Source: Apostichopus japonicus (Eukaryota > Echinodermata > Holothuroidea > Aspidochirotida > Stichopodidae). From it: a stretch of 64,000 bases of DNA. The stretch spans positions 15,061,001 to 15,125,000 of the forward strand of contig NC_092566.1 in NCBI RefSeq assembly GCF_037975245.1. Reading direction: 5' to 3'. The position numbers and the translations under genes are program-made. Below, piece after piece: positions 1 to 10,601 of this stretch (positions within the stretch are counted from its first letter, which is position 1; every line of letters begins with the position of its first letter). The notes beneath the pieces were generated by a model, which saw only the letters and a list, made by a program, of their open reading frames with translations, searched no databases and was not told the origin of the DNA.

Positions 1-69
1 TTATACCTCTTTCCTTCCATTATGAACCTTTAAATATTAGAAACGAGCATTATTTCTCAACAGTTACAG

Positions 70-123
70 TGGTGCAGTGGTGTCTGGACAGCAAGACAAA
101 CTCCTGGTCTTGGGTTCAAATCC
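70..123 (+). repeat. tRNA-derived SINE head
   Basis: A box TGGTGCAGTGG at 70-80 and B box GGTTCAAATCC at 113-123 match the Pol III consensus at tRNA-like spacing. The intervening sequence does not fold as a proper tRNA, so this is a SINE or tRNA relic. Confidence 0.55.
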
Positions 124-334
124 CAGTGAAGGCATGTCTAAGCTTCAATTTCAGCAAGAGCCTTTTAATTTAATTTTCTTTGGAGGACGTGGAAGTATAA
201 AGGTAAGAAACAAAGTTTTATGCCTTGGGAACCAAAATGGTGTAATTGGTTATTCCATAGGCGATTAGACATTTCTGATCGGCTTGGTTCCAATTCCAGG
301 GTGAGTGATCGCTGCAAAAGGACAACCCAAAAGG

Positions 335-705
335 CACCCCTCCCCCTCCCCCCTGATAAGGTTTCCAAGCGGCCAAGGGAGTTCGCCGGCACCCCTCCCC
401 CCTGACAAGGTTCCCAAGCGGAAAATGGAGTTCGCCGGCACCCCTCCCCCTGACAAGGTTCCCAAGCGGAAAAGGGAATTCGCCGGCACCCCTCCCCTCT
501 GACTAGCTTCCCTCGGGGAGAAAATGTTTTATAAAAAGCGGCCAAGGGAGTTCGCCGGCACCCCTCCCCCTGACAAGGTTCCCAAGCGGAAAATAGAGTT
601 CGCCGGCACCCCTCCCCCTGACAAGGTTCCCAAGCGGAAAAGGGAATTCGCCAGCACCCCTCCCCTCTGACTAGCTTCCCTCGGGGAGAAAATGTTTTAT
701 AAAAA
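335..705. repeat. GC-rich 48-bp minisatellite with higher-order repeat
   Basis: The basic unit GGCACCCCTCCCCCTGACAA (first 20 of about 48 bp) contains 'TTCCCAAGCGG' and 'TTCGCC'. A larger block of about 170 bp, ending CTTCCCTCGGGGAGAAAATG, occurs twice (ends near 535 and 705). Open frames on both strands here are by-products of the repeat. Confidence 0.9.
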
Positions 706-769
706 CACTAAGTCCAAACAACTGCATCTTTAAATATTTGAAAAGCAAGTAAAACTTTCTCCCACCTAA

Positions 770-835
770 TGGTCTAGTGGTAGAGAAAAAGTTTTGGCAG
801 CAGAAGGTCCCTGGTTCAATCCCAACTACTGCCTT
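770..835 (+). repeat. tRNA-derived SINE head
   Basis: A box TGGTCTAGTGG at 770-780 and B box GGTTCAATCCC at 813-823. No acceptor stem is evident; it is followed by CTTCTTTTTC. Probably a SINE head or decayed tRNA. Confidence 0.55.
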
Positions 836-1400
836 CTTTTTCATCAAAATATATCCTACCTTGTATAGCAGCTTTCAGAAAACTCATCCCAAAAAAAATT
901 AATACATGTTATCAAAAAATACATCCACTTTATTCATTCAGAACAAACCATATCCATAGCAGGTGAATTAAGTACTTCTTACCATTCCTTAGATGCAGAT
1001 GCTTGTTTAAAAAAGGATTACATTTGCTTCTAATATATTTAAGGTTAATACATGATATTTTGAACATGAACTTAGATCCTTTTCATGCCAAATCTGTTCA
1101 GTGACAGGGCTTTTCTCTAGTTCAATCACCACCATTGTCCTGTCCTGAAACATAATTTTCCAATGAAAAGTCCCATACTCAGACAACAGAATTTACCATA
1201 AACTGTTTTGAGCAAACGAACGCACAATAACTTCCAAGTCATTCTTCCCCTCCACCTACCACCTCCTTCAACTCCCCCCCCCCCCCCCCCCGAAACACAC
1301 ACATATGCATTACTCCATTAAGTATAAATACAAATGCCTGAGCATTTTGGAACAAAAGATGTTCAAATGATGGGCTTCGGGATTTATTTCAATGCATGGA
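836..1400. other. non-coding spacer
   Basis: AT-rich sequence with a poly-C run near 1276-1292. I recognise no gene, SINE or transposon terminus. Confidence 0.4.
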
Positions 1401-1695
1401 TATTACTCACTCATATTTGAGTCCAAAATTACAATTTACAAATTGCAATTTCATCATGATGATTGTCAATATTACATCAATGTAGACACTTGGACTTAAA
1501 AGCCACTTCCATGTATGATTCTGCATCACCTTGCTGATCCGAAACAAAAGCAAAGAATTAAATGATTGCTGAAAATATATCAAAAGATTATTGTCAAAAA
1601 TGGATGTAAGCCCCATAATACAAATGACTGGAATTGTTTCTCCTTCTAGCAACTCCCTGGTAAGTATAACACAGTAAAAAATGAGGGAAATTGCA

Positions 1696-2215
1696 AAAAT
1701 GCATTGTGGCATGTCCAATGAAGCTAAGTCCTTTTGTATGTTCAACTGTGCTCTCTCAGAATTCATACTTTCTGAAATGGTTCTTGAAGACTTTGTCACA
1801 GGCAATCCTAGCAAGTAGTCATCTTTCGTGGTATCAATCAGTGTTAGGGATAGAATCTGGGACTTCAAAGTCATTGCTTGCTTCACCACTTATTTCTTTT
1901 GTGACCTCCATGTCATCTGTTGCAAATGAATCTTGAGTCCTTTGGTATGTTAGACTGTGTTCTCTCAAAATTCATACTTTCTGAAATGGTTCTCGATGAC
2001 CTTGTCACAGGCAATCCTGGTAAGTAGTCATCTTTCGTTTTATCATTGTCAGGGATAGAATCTGGGACTTCTATGTCATCAATGACATCGTCTGGAGAAG
2101 CAGTCACTTTTTCATTCTCTAGTTGGAAGACGTATTCAGGTGGTTGTGGGAACTTGAAAGAATCTGGAATGCCACAATCATACAGGATCTCAGAGTTAGC
2201 TGGAATGTCTTTCAA
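1696..2215 (-). pseudogene. SET-like coding relic with an internal tandem duplication
   Basis: The minus-strand frame at 1913-2215 contains IPANSEILYDCG, which resembles the end of SET domains (I..NeEi.YDYG), then an acidic Ser/Asp-rich stretch. A segment of about 140 bp encoding TKDDYLPGLPVTRSSRTISE (1935-2075) recurs at 1730-1870 with about 208-bp spacing, but in a frame lacking the upstream part. No splice signals were confirmed. It is more likely a decayed gene copy than an active gene. Confidence 0.35.
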
Positions 2216-2630
2216 TGCAAATATTTAAGACAAGATTTGGCTTTGAATCAGGACCTTCAACAACTTTCATTTTGCTATTGACTTGTGTTTTCCAGCCATG
2301 ATTCACTAGTCTTCCGGGCCTAGTGCGGTGTTGTCAAACTGTTTGGTTGGCTGGGAAGGAAGCACTCGGAGCTTGTTAAATTATGGTGGACCATCATGTT
2401 GCAATTATTACGTCACTGCAAACAGAAGATAGTTTCAGGATGTCACGTTTTCCATAGTGTAGGATCTTGTAGGGAAGATGTTCCTGGTTTTGTATTATGA
2501 AGGTGAAGCAAATCGTTGGCTGTTGAGCACTTTTTATTTCTCGCTCTTTCGTTTGAATTAACATAATGGTAAAAACAAAAAACAATACCATAGTAAATAT
2601 GTTGGGCGGCTTCAAGGTTTTATTCAGTAT

Positions 2631-2797
2631 CTGAATCTCCCTCTAGATGAGCTAATTCTCTGGTCATGATTTGGCCTTTTTCCGTTGTTATTGTTGTGAT
2701 TTGAATTGGCGTCTTATTCATAAAGTCCTCTATGCTGAAATTCATGTTGGCGATTAGGTCTGATGTTACAATCAGCTCTTCTCCAGTTTCCGTAATG
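2631..2797 (-). CDS. possible last exon of the OB-fold-like gene
   Basis: Open on the minus strand from an acceptor-like TTTCTAAACAG through HITLITETGEELIVTSDLIA and NMNFSIEDF to a stop near 2631. The 'lit.tGeEl.v' strand pattern followed by a helical, acidic end fits the C-terminal strands of an OB fold. A small exon ending GATGGG|GTAAGT at 3238 could connect it in phase 1 if its acceptor is the internal CTGCAG. Splicing is hypothetical. Confidence 0.3.
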
Positions 2798-4019
2798 AGG
2801 GTGATGTGGTCTCTGTTTAGAAAGAAATTGTTGAAAATCTTGTAGTGGTTGGTAACTTTTGTTAAAATCATTACATAAATGATACACATAGTGAGATCCA
2901 TTGTTCTCTTTTTCACTCCTCTAATATTTTTCTTTTAGGCGTCAACTTGATATAGTGTCCTTGTTTTCTAATGTCGTTAATATCACTTTATAGATTTTTA
3001 TAAGCTTGATATACCCCCCCGACCCCCACAATAAAAAATCTGGTATAAGGGTATGTTGGTTACTCAGTGCAATGCGAATCATATTTTTGTCATATAGCTT
3101 TAATGAGTAGTATGTCATCTTTTATCGGAAGAATTTGACACAACATAAGTATTCCAAGCAATGAATTTGGTCTCATGTGGATTTGGGAGCTAATAACAGT
3201 AATTTCATGTGAGAAACTGTATTAAACGAGATCTTTACTTACCCCATCTTTGATCCACCCTAAGTACCATGTGGGTTCCTCCTGCAGCTTTCGTGGATTC
3301 ATGTATCTAGAAAAGGTAAAAAGATTTAAGTAAAATATCTTCAGTGTGGAAGGATATTGTGGCAAGAAGCCAAGCCTGCTATCAACTGTCAGAATAATGT
3401 CTTTTCAAGGAAGGTCTGATGTTGGTACATTATTGTTATTAATTGGTTTTGGTGCTGTTTGAAGTAAAATCCTTTTCCTGATATGGTGCAAGTTAATGTT
3501 TGTTAGTACAGTCATAAAATGTATGTTTCAGAAGTTCCTGCAAAGTGGTGTGCTAAAGTGTAGGAGCAAGTCTTCCCACATTTGGTGATAGCAGTACAAC
3601 CTTCTTTGGTGTCAGGTAGAGTAATTGTGAGTTATCATACTGTTGGAGATCTGTTGGATGTGTTTCTAATGTCATGCAAATTCATGCTACTGTAATGTCA
3701 TGCAAATGTAATGTAAATTCGTGCTGTCATCAGTTGATGTGGTTTGAGTTCAAATAAATTGTAATCGGTCTGCCTAAGGTTCCTGTTTTCCTTTTTTTTG
3801 TCATATGTTTGACAATATGTCATATGTTCTGGTATTTTAGTGAGGAGTATGTCAGATATTTTTTATTTCCCGAAGAAATTGTCAGCAACATTAGTATCCT
3901 AAACAATTACTTGTAGCCATTTAGTGAGATGTCTGTGTTGGTAGTCCAGTTTTTAAATACTTGGTTCTAGTCAAGTGCTTACCTAATTTCTTCTTTTTGG
4001 GGGCTTTTTAAAATGAGAT

Positions 4020-4156
4020 CTTTTTAAGAAAAGTCACCCATGAAAGAACCTGGGCACGAAAACCAAACAACCGAACGACTGATCTGATCTCAACCCCAGT
4101 CTCTCGAATGGGAACAGATGCTACACGTGATCTTAGCCAAATGGCCGAGAAGCGAT
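4020..4156 (-). mobile_element. retro-inserted U2 snRNA 5' fragment fused to other sequence, with target-site duplication
   Basis: Read on the minus strand from 4156, the sequence starts ATCGCTTCTCGGCCATTTGG, the 5' end of U2 snRNA with one change, and follows U2 for about 45 nt. The remaining ~90 nt are not U2. The unit is flanked by direct repeats of about 28 bp (3992-4019 and ~4161-4191), both containing TTTTGGGGG and TTTTAAAATGAGAT. This is the structure of LINE-driven insertion of a chimeric small RNA or a U2-headed SINE. Confidence 0.75.
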
Positions 4157-4529
4157 TTTTTTTTGGGGGGGGGGGCATTTTAAAATGAGATATTATCAGG
4201 TAATTGCTATACTGTTGTCAACAAATTATATGAACAGTGTTTAGTCAGTGTTCTAATATAATGTGGTTTGGTTTTTCTAACATTATTCATATCTTATTTG
4301 TCTTTGTAATTCATTATCACATTATGAAAGAACCACCTCATATGAGCTTCTTGTTTCTGTCAAGATTTGGTTTTGATGTGAAATGAATAATGCTCCATTG
4401 CAAGTTTGTTTGGTGTGGAAGGAAATGGAATAAGAAGCTATGTCATGTAATTTATGGTTTTGTTAGTGATCAAAACTGCATTTTGGTGCTGTAAATATTT
4501 CTTTAAACGGTGAACGAAAATAAATGTAC

Positions 4530-4746
4530 CTTGACCATTGTCAGATCCGTGGACCATGATGCTTGTTTTATTATTGTAGATATCCACTTCTACGTTTGTG
4601 GGACTGATGGATGCTCCAGCATCTGCTGTCGTCACTCGATCTGCCAAATCTCCCCAAAGCTTGCAGCTAATTTTGGCTTTGGTGGCTGTGTCTTCCAGGA
4701 GAAAGTCTTGCCTTTTCCAAGTTTTTCCCGTTCTTAATGGGAATAC
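4530..4746 (-). CDS. exon with RPA-like OB-fold character (unidentified gene or transposon)
   Basis: A 217-bp open frame with acceptor TTTTCTTACCAG and donor CAAG|GTACAT. It encodes LRTGKTWKRQDFLLEDTATK and ISCKLWGDLADRV. The 'DxT..kv.v.LWGdlAd' pattern is typical of RPA70-type OB folds, which occur in replication protein A and in RPA-like proteins of Helitrons and related elements. The rest of the gene is unclear: the nearest plausible downstream pieces are at 3238-3301 and 2631-2797, but joining the first whole piece gives a stop. Host gene or transposon remnant cannot be decided. Confidence 0.4.
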
Positions 4747-4749
4747 CTG

Positions 4750-5520
4750 GTAAGAAAATTTATCAGTTTGTGAAAAGTTCATTGTGTGGTAAAGAAAGAT
4801 GTGCAAAGGTCATTTGGGGTCATATGGGGTCAAATTGTGAAAACTTTGTAATATACTGATTTTTCATGAAGGAATCTCGTTTCTGACTTTGTATTTGTTT
4901 AAAGGTCTTGCGAATGAGGTTCGGGGAGGGGAGGGGGTGGGTAGTCTTTTACTAGTATTTCAGGCTTGGATATCATAGAATTATTATTATAAGATGTTAT
5001 TAAGGCAAGGTATTGCTCATTAGTGCTGATAGTTGGCTGATTGGCTCTTTGTTTGTAAACCATTAATAGCATAGCTGTTTTCGTGTTTGCTGCGATTTCT
5101 GGTTACAGTGTTGGAGTTACTGCATAAATAGACACATGAATGTTCTAATGACGCATTGTCTTTGTTCTTTTGTGTCGTCATGAGTGGTGTCTGTAAACAT
5201 CTGTGATGTTAAAACTGTGAACATCTTTAATTTACGTTTCTGAAAATCGTATTGTAAATGTTCAAGTGTACAGTATCTATGAGGCTACATCTTGTAGCAC
5301 GGATAAAAGCAAACAATGAATGATGCATCACCATGTATTGTTGTGATGATTAGTTTGCATGAGTTTCAGTAGAATGGCGTTCATCATTCTTGGCTAGGTT
5401 TTACCTTTTTTAGCGGCAGGCCTGTCTTGCAAAATGAATTGATTCTATGTCGCCATTGACACACACTAGCAAACAACCATCAATGTGAATCAGTACACTG
5501 TTGAAAACTGACAAATTGTG
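4750..5520. other. non-coding spacer
   Basis: No gene or repeat family recognised. There is a short G-rich run near 4921-4940. Confidence 0.35.
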
Positions 5521-6085
5521 AGCGGGGTCCGCTAGACCGAAGTTCCGTAGGTCGAAGGTCCACTAGTTCGAATAAATAGGGTCCGCTAGACTGCGGGTCA
5601 GCTAGATCGAAGGTCCGCTAGATCGAACATATAGGGTCCACTAGACCGAAGATCTGCTAGATCGAAGGTCCGCTAGGTCAAGGGTCCGCTATCTAGATCG
5701 AGTATATAGGGTCCGCTAGACCGACGGTCCGCTAGACCGAAGGTCCGCTAGACCGAAGGTCCGCTAGACCGAAAGGTCCGCTAGACCGAAAGGTCCGCTA
5801 GAAAGGCTATGTGGGGTGCAAGTTATACTGCTGCATAAAAACAGAGTGCGCCCCCATTTCGCCAAAATCCATTTTTCGGCCATAACTCGAGAATGCAACA
5901 TGCTATGCAATGCAACATGCATGTTACTCAGCATTAAATTCTGAGTCGGACTGTGCCAAGCGTACGGGCGCACAACATGGCCTTCGATGTAGCGGACCTT
6001 CGGTCTAGCGGACTTCGATCCAGGGGAACCCTATTTATTCGATCTAGCAGACCTTCGTTCTAGCGGGCCTTCGATCTAGCGAGCA
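5521..6085. mobile_element. fold-back element with minisatellite arms
   Basis: The left arm (5521-5805) is a degenerate tandem array of GGTCCGCTAGACCGAA, about 16-17 bp per unit. The right arm (about 5988-6083) is the same unit in inverted orientation (TTCGGTCTAGCGGACC). Both arms contain 'TATTTATTCGA'-like spacers. About 190 bp of unrelated sequence lies between. Inverted tandem-repeat arms around a core define fold-back elements. No transposase is visible. Confidence 0.75.
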
Positions 6086-7155
6086 TCCCCCCAAATTTTT
6101 TGGCAAAGAATTTTTAGCAAGTTTCGATTTTGCTTATACTCAGTAAATAAACATTGCTTGGGCAGAATGTTGTATTGCAAAGTGTACAGTAATTCTCTTA
6201 CTGTACCTACAGTAATCCTCATACACTGATGAAGCTTGATAAAATAATTTAATCATTACGGATATTAGTAATTGAACTAGGCTAGGCTAGGCATACACAC
6301 CTCAAGTTCAAAGAAACCTAGCATATGTCATAAAAAAATTCCCCAAATACGATCTCTTTTCTGGGGCTAGGCAATTTTATCTTACAATTGGTTTGATTAG
6401 GCTAGGCCTATGCTACATCACATAAAGCCTGGATTTAGTTGCATATTGGAGATATGTATGTTAGGCTGTTACTAGTGTTACTGTTAGGTCTACTAACAAC
6501 TTGGTTTAAAGCACTATACTGTAGTGTAATAGAAAACAAGAAGCCTATACTAAATGTAGCTTGTTAGGACTGGCACAGCATATTAAAGTTTACTTTCGGG
6601 GGTGTATTACTATGAAAATGGGGAAGAACCTACGGAAGAAAATCGCATATGCCTAGGGAATATCGCCAAAATAGATTGAAAAAAAGAAAAAGATAATATC
6701 CTACCATTCAGTAATTTGAACTGATACGTTTCAGGTTCCCACAAGTTCAATTTATGTAACTCCATGTATAGTGTGATGACAATGTGGTCAAGTAGTATAA
6801 AGCACTGCATACAAGCAAACACTAATAATGAGTATTTGGCATTTTGGTATCCAACTGTGGAAGTGTCTGCTGCTGTAGTAGTAAACCGGGAAAATGTGTT
6901 TACAGTATGTCTCTTAAAACTTGTTACATGCGTTATCCGTTAAAGCTAAGGGCGCTATGGTAAACAGAGGGCGCTATGGTAATCAGAGCTGAGACAACTA
7001 CTTCATCTTTGGCTAATAAACACACCAGACATGCGGATTTGAAGTATGAAAATGGGGAAAATTTTCAATCATTTAGAAAATTAAAGGGGGCACTTCTGAA
7101 ATGATGTGGATGGTTTGCACATGGAAAATGTGGATTTGTCAATCGGGGATATCCC
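6086..7155. other. non-coding spacer
   Basis: AT-rich, with several TAGGCCTA/TAGGCTAGG words. A short direct repeat (GGGCGCTATGGTAA) occurs at 6950 and 6969. No gene recognised. Confidence 0.35.
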
Positions 7156-7163
7156 CATTTGGA

Positions 7164-7554
7164 CAGTGGCGGAGCGCCCATACAGTCAGAGGGGGCGGAT
7201 GCCCCCCCTGATGGACTCAAATGGACTGCTGGCGCCCTTTTCAGCGTTTCTACCGCTTTTTACTTATTTGCGATTATTGACTTTTGTATTGAGCTCTCAA
7301 ATACCTATTGACATTTGTCACATTTTGTTGGTGTAATTTTCTGACAAAATGGCGATGGCACCTATTTATTCTTTGTCTATCTGCAAATTAGCAAGGCCCG
7401 CAAAGGGTCATTTCCGGCAATCTAGGGAGTATCTCAAACAATTTCTGTACGCTCCGCACCAATCTGTGGTGGCGCTCCGCTAAGATGGTGTCGGAAGCGC
7501 CCTTACAGACCATTCTCGCCCCCCCCATGACCAATACCCCTACCTCCGCCACTG
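7164..7554. mobile_element. hAT-type MITE (391 bp)
   Basis: Terminal inverted repeats CAGTGGCGGA and TCCGCCACTG. Flanked by 8-bp duplications CATTTGGA (7156-7163) and TATTTGGA (7555-7562), 7 of 8 matching. An 8-bp duplication and a CAGTGG start are typical of hAT elements. No transposase is encoded. Its right part (about 7400-7495) is related to 50605-50710. Confidence 0.85.
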
Positions 7555-7789
7555 TATTTGGAGGTATATACCCAGTTGGAAGGTGTGTATTCATACTATT
7601 ATCCCCAATTGACAGGTCTTACAAGTGCACACACGCACACGCCATCATGAATGCAAAGGTTACCATTATCATCGAAACCAAAACAGTATAAGCTTCTTGT
7701 CCTTATTTCTGAGTTTAAGGGCTTAATTATTATTAAAACACAAACAGAAAACAAAACCAAGCAAAGAATTTCTTTCTAAGTCTAACAGC

Positions 7790-7795
7790 TTTATT
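7790..7795 (-). terminator. candidate PKD2 polyadenylation signal
   Basis: AATAAA on the minus strand, followed about 30-60 nt downstream by a GU/U-rich stretch (TTGGTTTTGTTTTCTGTTTG). This is a well-formed cleavage and polyadenylation site. It would give a 3' UTR of about 2.8 kb. Weaker AATAAA hexamers at 9881-9886 and 9218-9223 could give shorter ends. Confidence 0.5.
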
Positions 7796-10574
7796 TATCG
7801 ACAATTTACAACGTAGATGACAAAAAGATCTATTATGCAACACGTGTCAAAGGTCATGGAACTAGGATGACATTTACCGTGAAGAAATTGGTCAAAGCAT
7901 TATTATTCACAAGAAAGCTCTTGAAGGCTTCAAACTTCCCAGGAGAAAACCCAGCAGCTTTTTTAATTCTTCCCTAAGGAATTACAAGAAGCCAACTGTT
8001 TTTAGCCCCACCCCCCCCCCATTTTTCAGAATATTACTAAATGCAATATGAATTTTCTTAATGAAAATGCAATTAAACCTGATCATACTAATGCCACATG
8101 TTCATGGACGTGCAGAATTCTTCAATTAGACATTACTATCTTGTCTGTTTACTTTCCTCGTACATCTACTTCCAATGCATGATGGGAAGGAATTAAACTA
8201 TATCTTGGAAAGAGCTGTTCTACTGCTAACAACAACCTGAATCACTCACAGCTTTGGTCAGATTCAGTCTGTTGAATTTTTTTTTTTATAAGCTGCAGGA
8301 CAACTTTTTCTGATATTGGGAAAGCTTTAATCTTCTGTCATGTGAAGATACCAGTCTTGAATGTGATATTAATGTAAAAAGAAAAAACAAAATAAGGTTC
8401 AAAGATGAACTTTTCAAAAGACCATTACTGATAATCAGCAGGCTTGATCAGGTACAAGGTAGCATTTGAGACTTATACCCCATTTTCTTACACTTTATGC
8501 CAACCTCCTTCCCCCTCCCAACCCCACAGTAACTCCTCGACGGTACCGATTTTGGCCGCAGATAGATGCTATAATGTCAACAAATGGCCGCTGAGGCTCA
8601 AAAACTTCTAAAAGCATCTTACAGGCACCTTGACATCAGCTGCACCCATCTGGACATCCATTTAATCTGATCAATCATATCCATCTGATATCCATTTAAA
8701 CCCTTCAAGAAATCAATTTTACAAAAACATGAGTCAAATATTACCATGCTCAAAGTTGGGAGGGTGTTTTGACTTAAAACTTATGGGGGGAGGGGGGTGA
8801 TGAGGGACAATTAATTAATTAATTAATTAATTACGTACAGTTCTCTTTGTGATCTATTCCTGTTTGTTAAGTCACCACCTAACATTTTAAACGCTCAAAG
8901 AAAGAAAAAGAAATTATATATATATATAAACACATTTAACATTCAATAATAGTGAATAATGTTTTGTCTATGAAACATTCATCTATGGAAACAAAAATAT
9001 AAACATAGTTGCCCTTCATAAAATAATGAATGAAGTTTGTTACAAATAATACGGCACAACGCTTGCTTCTCGTGGAACTAAAAGATAAAACATAGAATTT
9101 ATGTACAGAATACATGTTAAATGAACTCTTATCACTCTATTGGGAGGAAAGAAAATTTCCAGGAATATACTTTGGCAAGTTAGTAAAACTCTACTAATAT
9201 ATAACTAAAATGTTTTGTTTATTTACAAACAAATTAAAATGGTCAAACTGAGAGGGACTTTTTACCTATCCTGGTTTTCATTTTTCCCCCCTCGGGCACT
9301 TTAAAACATCTCGGACGGATAGCAACCTTGGATAGGACAGGCAGCATTTACGATCAATTTTATAAAAGTTTTAGTAACGGCTCAAGATGTATGAATACTA
9401 AATGACCAAGGCTGATATGTAAATTATGTAATACTTAGAAAGACCTCTGGTTGGATGGATGTGTGGATGGAAAGGTAATTTACATATATATGAATATTCA
9501 ACAGTAAGTTTATCAAGGTGAATGAAAGTCTCAATACAAATAAAGGCACTTGAGGTTTAGCCTCTTTTCATCGTGAATACGAAAAGGAGATTTTTCAATC
9601 CATCGAAAAAAATACCCTGACTGAAGTTATGTTTATATATATATACAAGTGGATCTTGATAAGGTCCCATAAACAGTAACCTGTGTTTTTTAAAGTACAC
9701 TACCGTAGCTAAAATTACCATGACAATAAAAGAGGATGCATCGTTAGATAAAAACACTTCACAAATGTAATCAGCGAGAATAACATTAATTAAAAAAAAA
9801 AACCAGTCAGGTCCCGTAAAAATTTAACCTCGTTCCCGATATCTTTGTATGAAGATGTGAACAAGTGAGTGACCATGTAATTTATTCAGAAATGGCTAAA
9901 TCTTCTGGTACGAAGGATTTGTATCTTTGGACATGGTACGTATTTATATAGAATCTCTGTTAGAAACAATACGCCACATGAAGTACTCAAGATTTAACCA
10001 GCATATCCACGCCAATCAAACTGTAATTGTCGAACTGTAGTTCAAATTAATCATTGCTATTCTTCAGCAAAGAGTCAATCTAATTCAATTGTACTTGATA
10101 CTTATATCTAAAATATCTAACATGTGACCTGTAGAAGCACAAAACCCTCTACCCTCCTCCCCGCCCCATTCCAACCTTTTCTTAATCCACCTCTCCCATT
10201 CAGTCAAAATTTTGTTGACACTTTGACTATCTACGATCGCTGTCTTCTTTTGCAAACTTTTACGGGACAACTCGAAATGTTCTTTAATTACTTCCTGTTC
10301 TCTTCAAAATCTGTATTCTACCTGCTATACAATATTACCAACCGTACTGACATTAAGAACCAAAGTTACACAATTGCTCACTAGCTGTAAAACTATACTT
10401 CAACATCTAGGCTTCTCCGGCACATGGAAACAGAAATCGCGCCGTCCGTCCCCGATTCAATTTCACTCGGAGAAACCGGAGAGCGCGATAAATCTTACGC
10501 AGGCGCAAGGAGATTTAACGTTTATCATGACAGGAAGAGGTCCTCTCTCCCTCTCCTCCCCGGGTGAGGAACCC
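7796..10574 (-). other. PKD2: probable PKD2 3' UTR
   Basis: Lies between the TAA at 10575 and the candidate polyadenylation signal. No credible ORF, SINE or MITE is visible on either strand. It contains a short (TTAA)n run near 8812-8834, a TA run at 8914-8928 and poly-C/poly-T tracts. The absence of transposons, unlike both flanks, is consistent with transcribed UTR. Confidence 0.45.
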
Positions 10575-10601
10575 TTAGACGTTGCTGGTGTCAATGTTGT
10601 C
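10575..10601 (-). CDS. PKD2: PKD2 exon 19 (terminal coding exon, 8 codons and stop)
   Basis: Acceptor TTTCATTTTCAG followed by DNIDTSNV and TAA in the required phase 0. Human PC2 ends SSNVHV, so the SNV ending is suggestive of homology. The local GC rise at 10420-10620 fits exonic sequence. It was chosen because it is the first in-frame, well-formed acceptor and stop found downstream of exon 18, but other short terminal exons within the 5-kb intron cannot be excluded. Confidence 0.68.
   Translation of the reverse strand, partial: DNIDTSNV

Noticed and set aside
165-545. Overlapping open frames on both strands in the first 550 bases
   Set aside because: They are produced by the 48-bp minisatellite, whose length is a multiple of three, and have repetitive, non-protein-like composition.
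3238-3301. Small exon between 4530 and 2797 joining the OB-fold pieces
   Set aside because: Using the obvious acceptor (TTTTCTAG) creates an immediate stop in the phase required. Only a less convincing internal acceptor works, so it is not listed as an exon.
4111-4156. Functional U2 snRNA gene
   Set aside because: Only the first 45 nt match U2. The Sm site and 3' stem-loops are missing and a target-site duplication brackets it, so it is a retrocopy.
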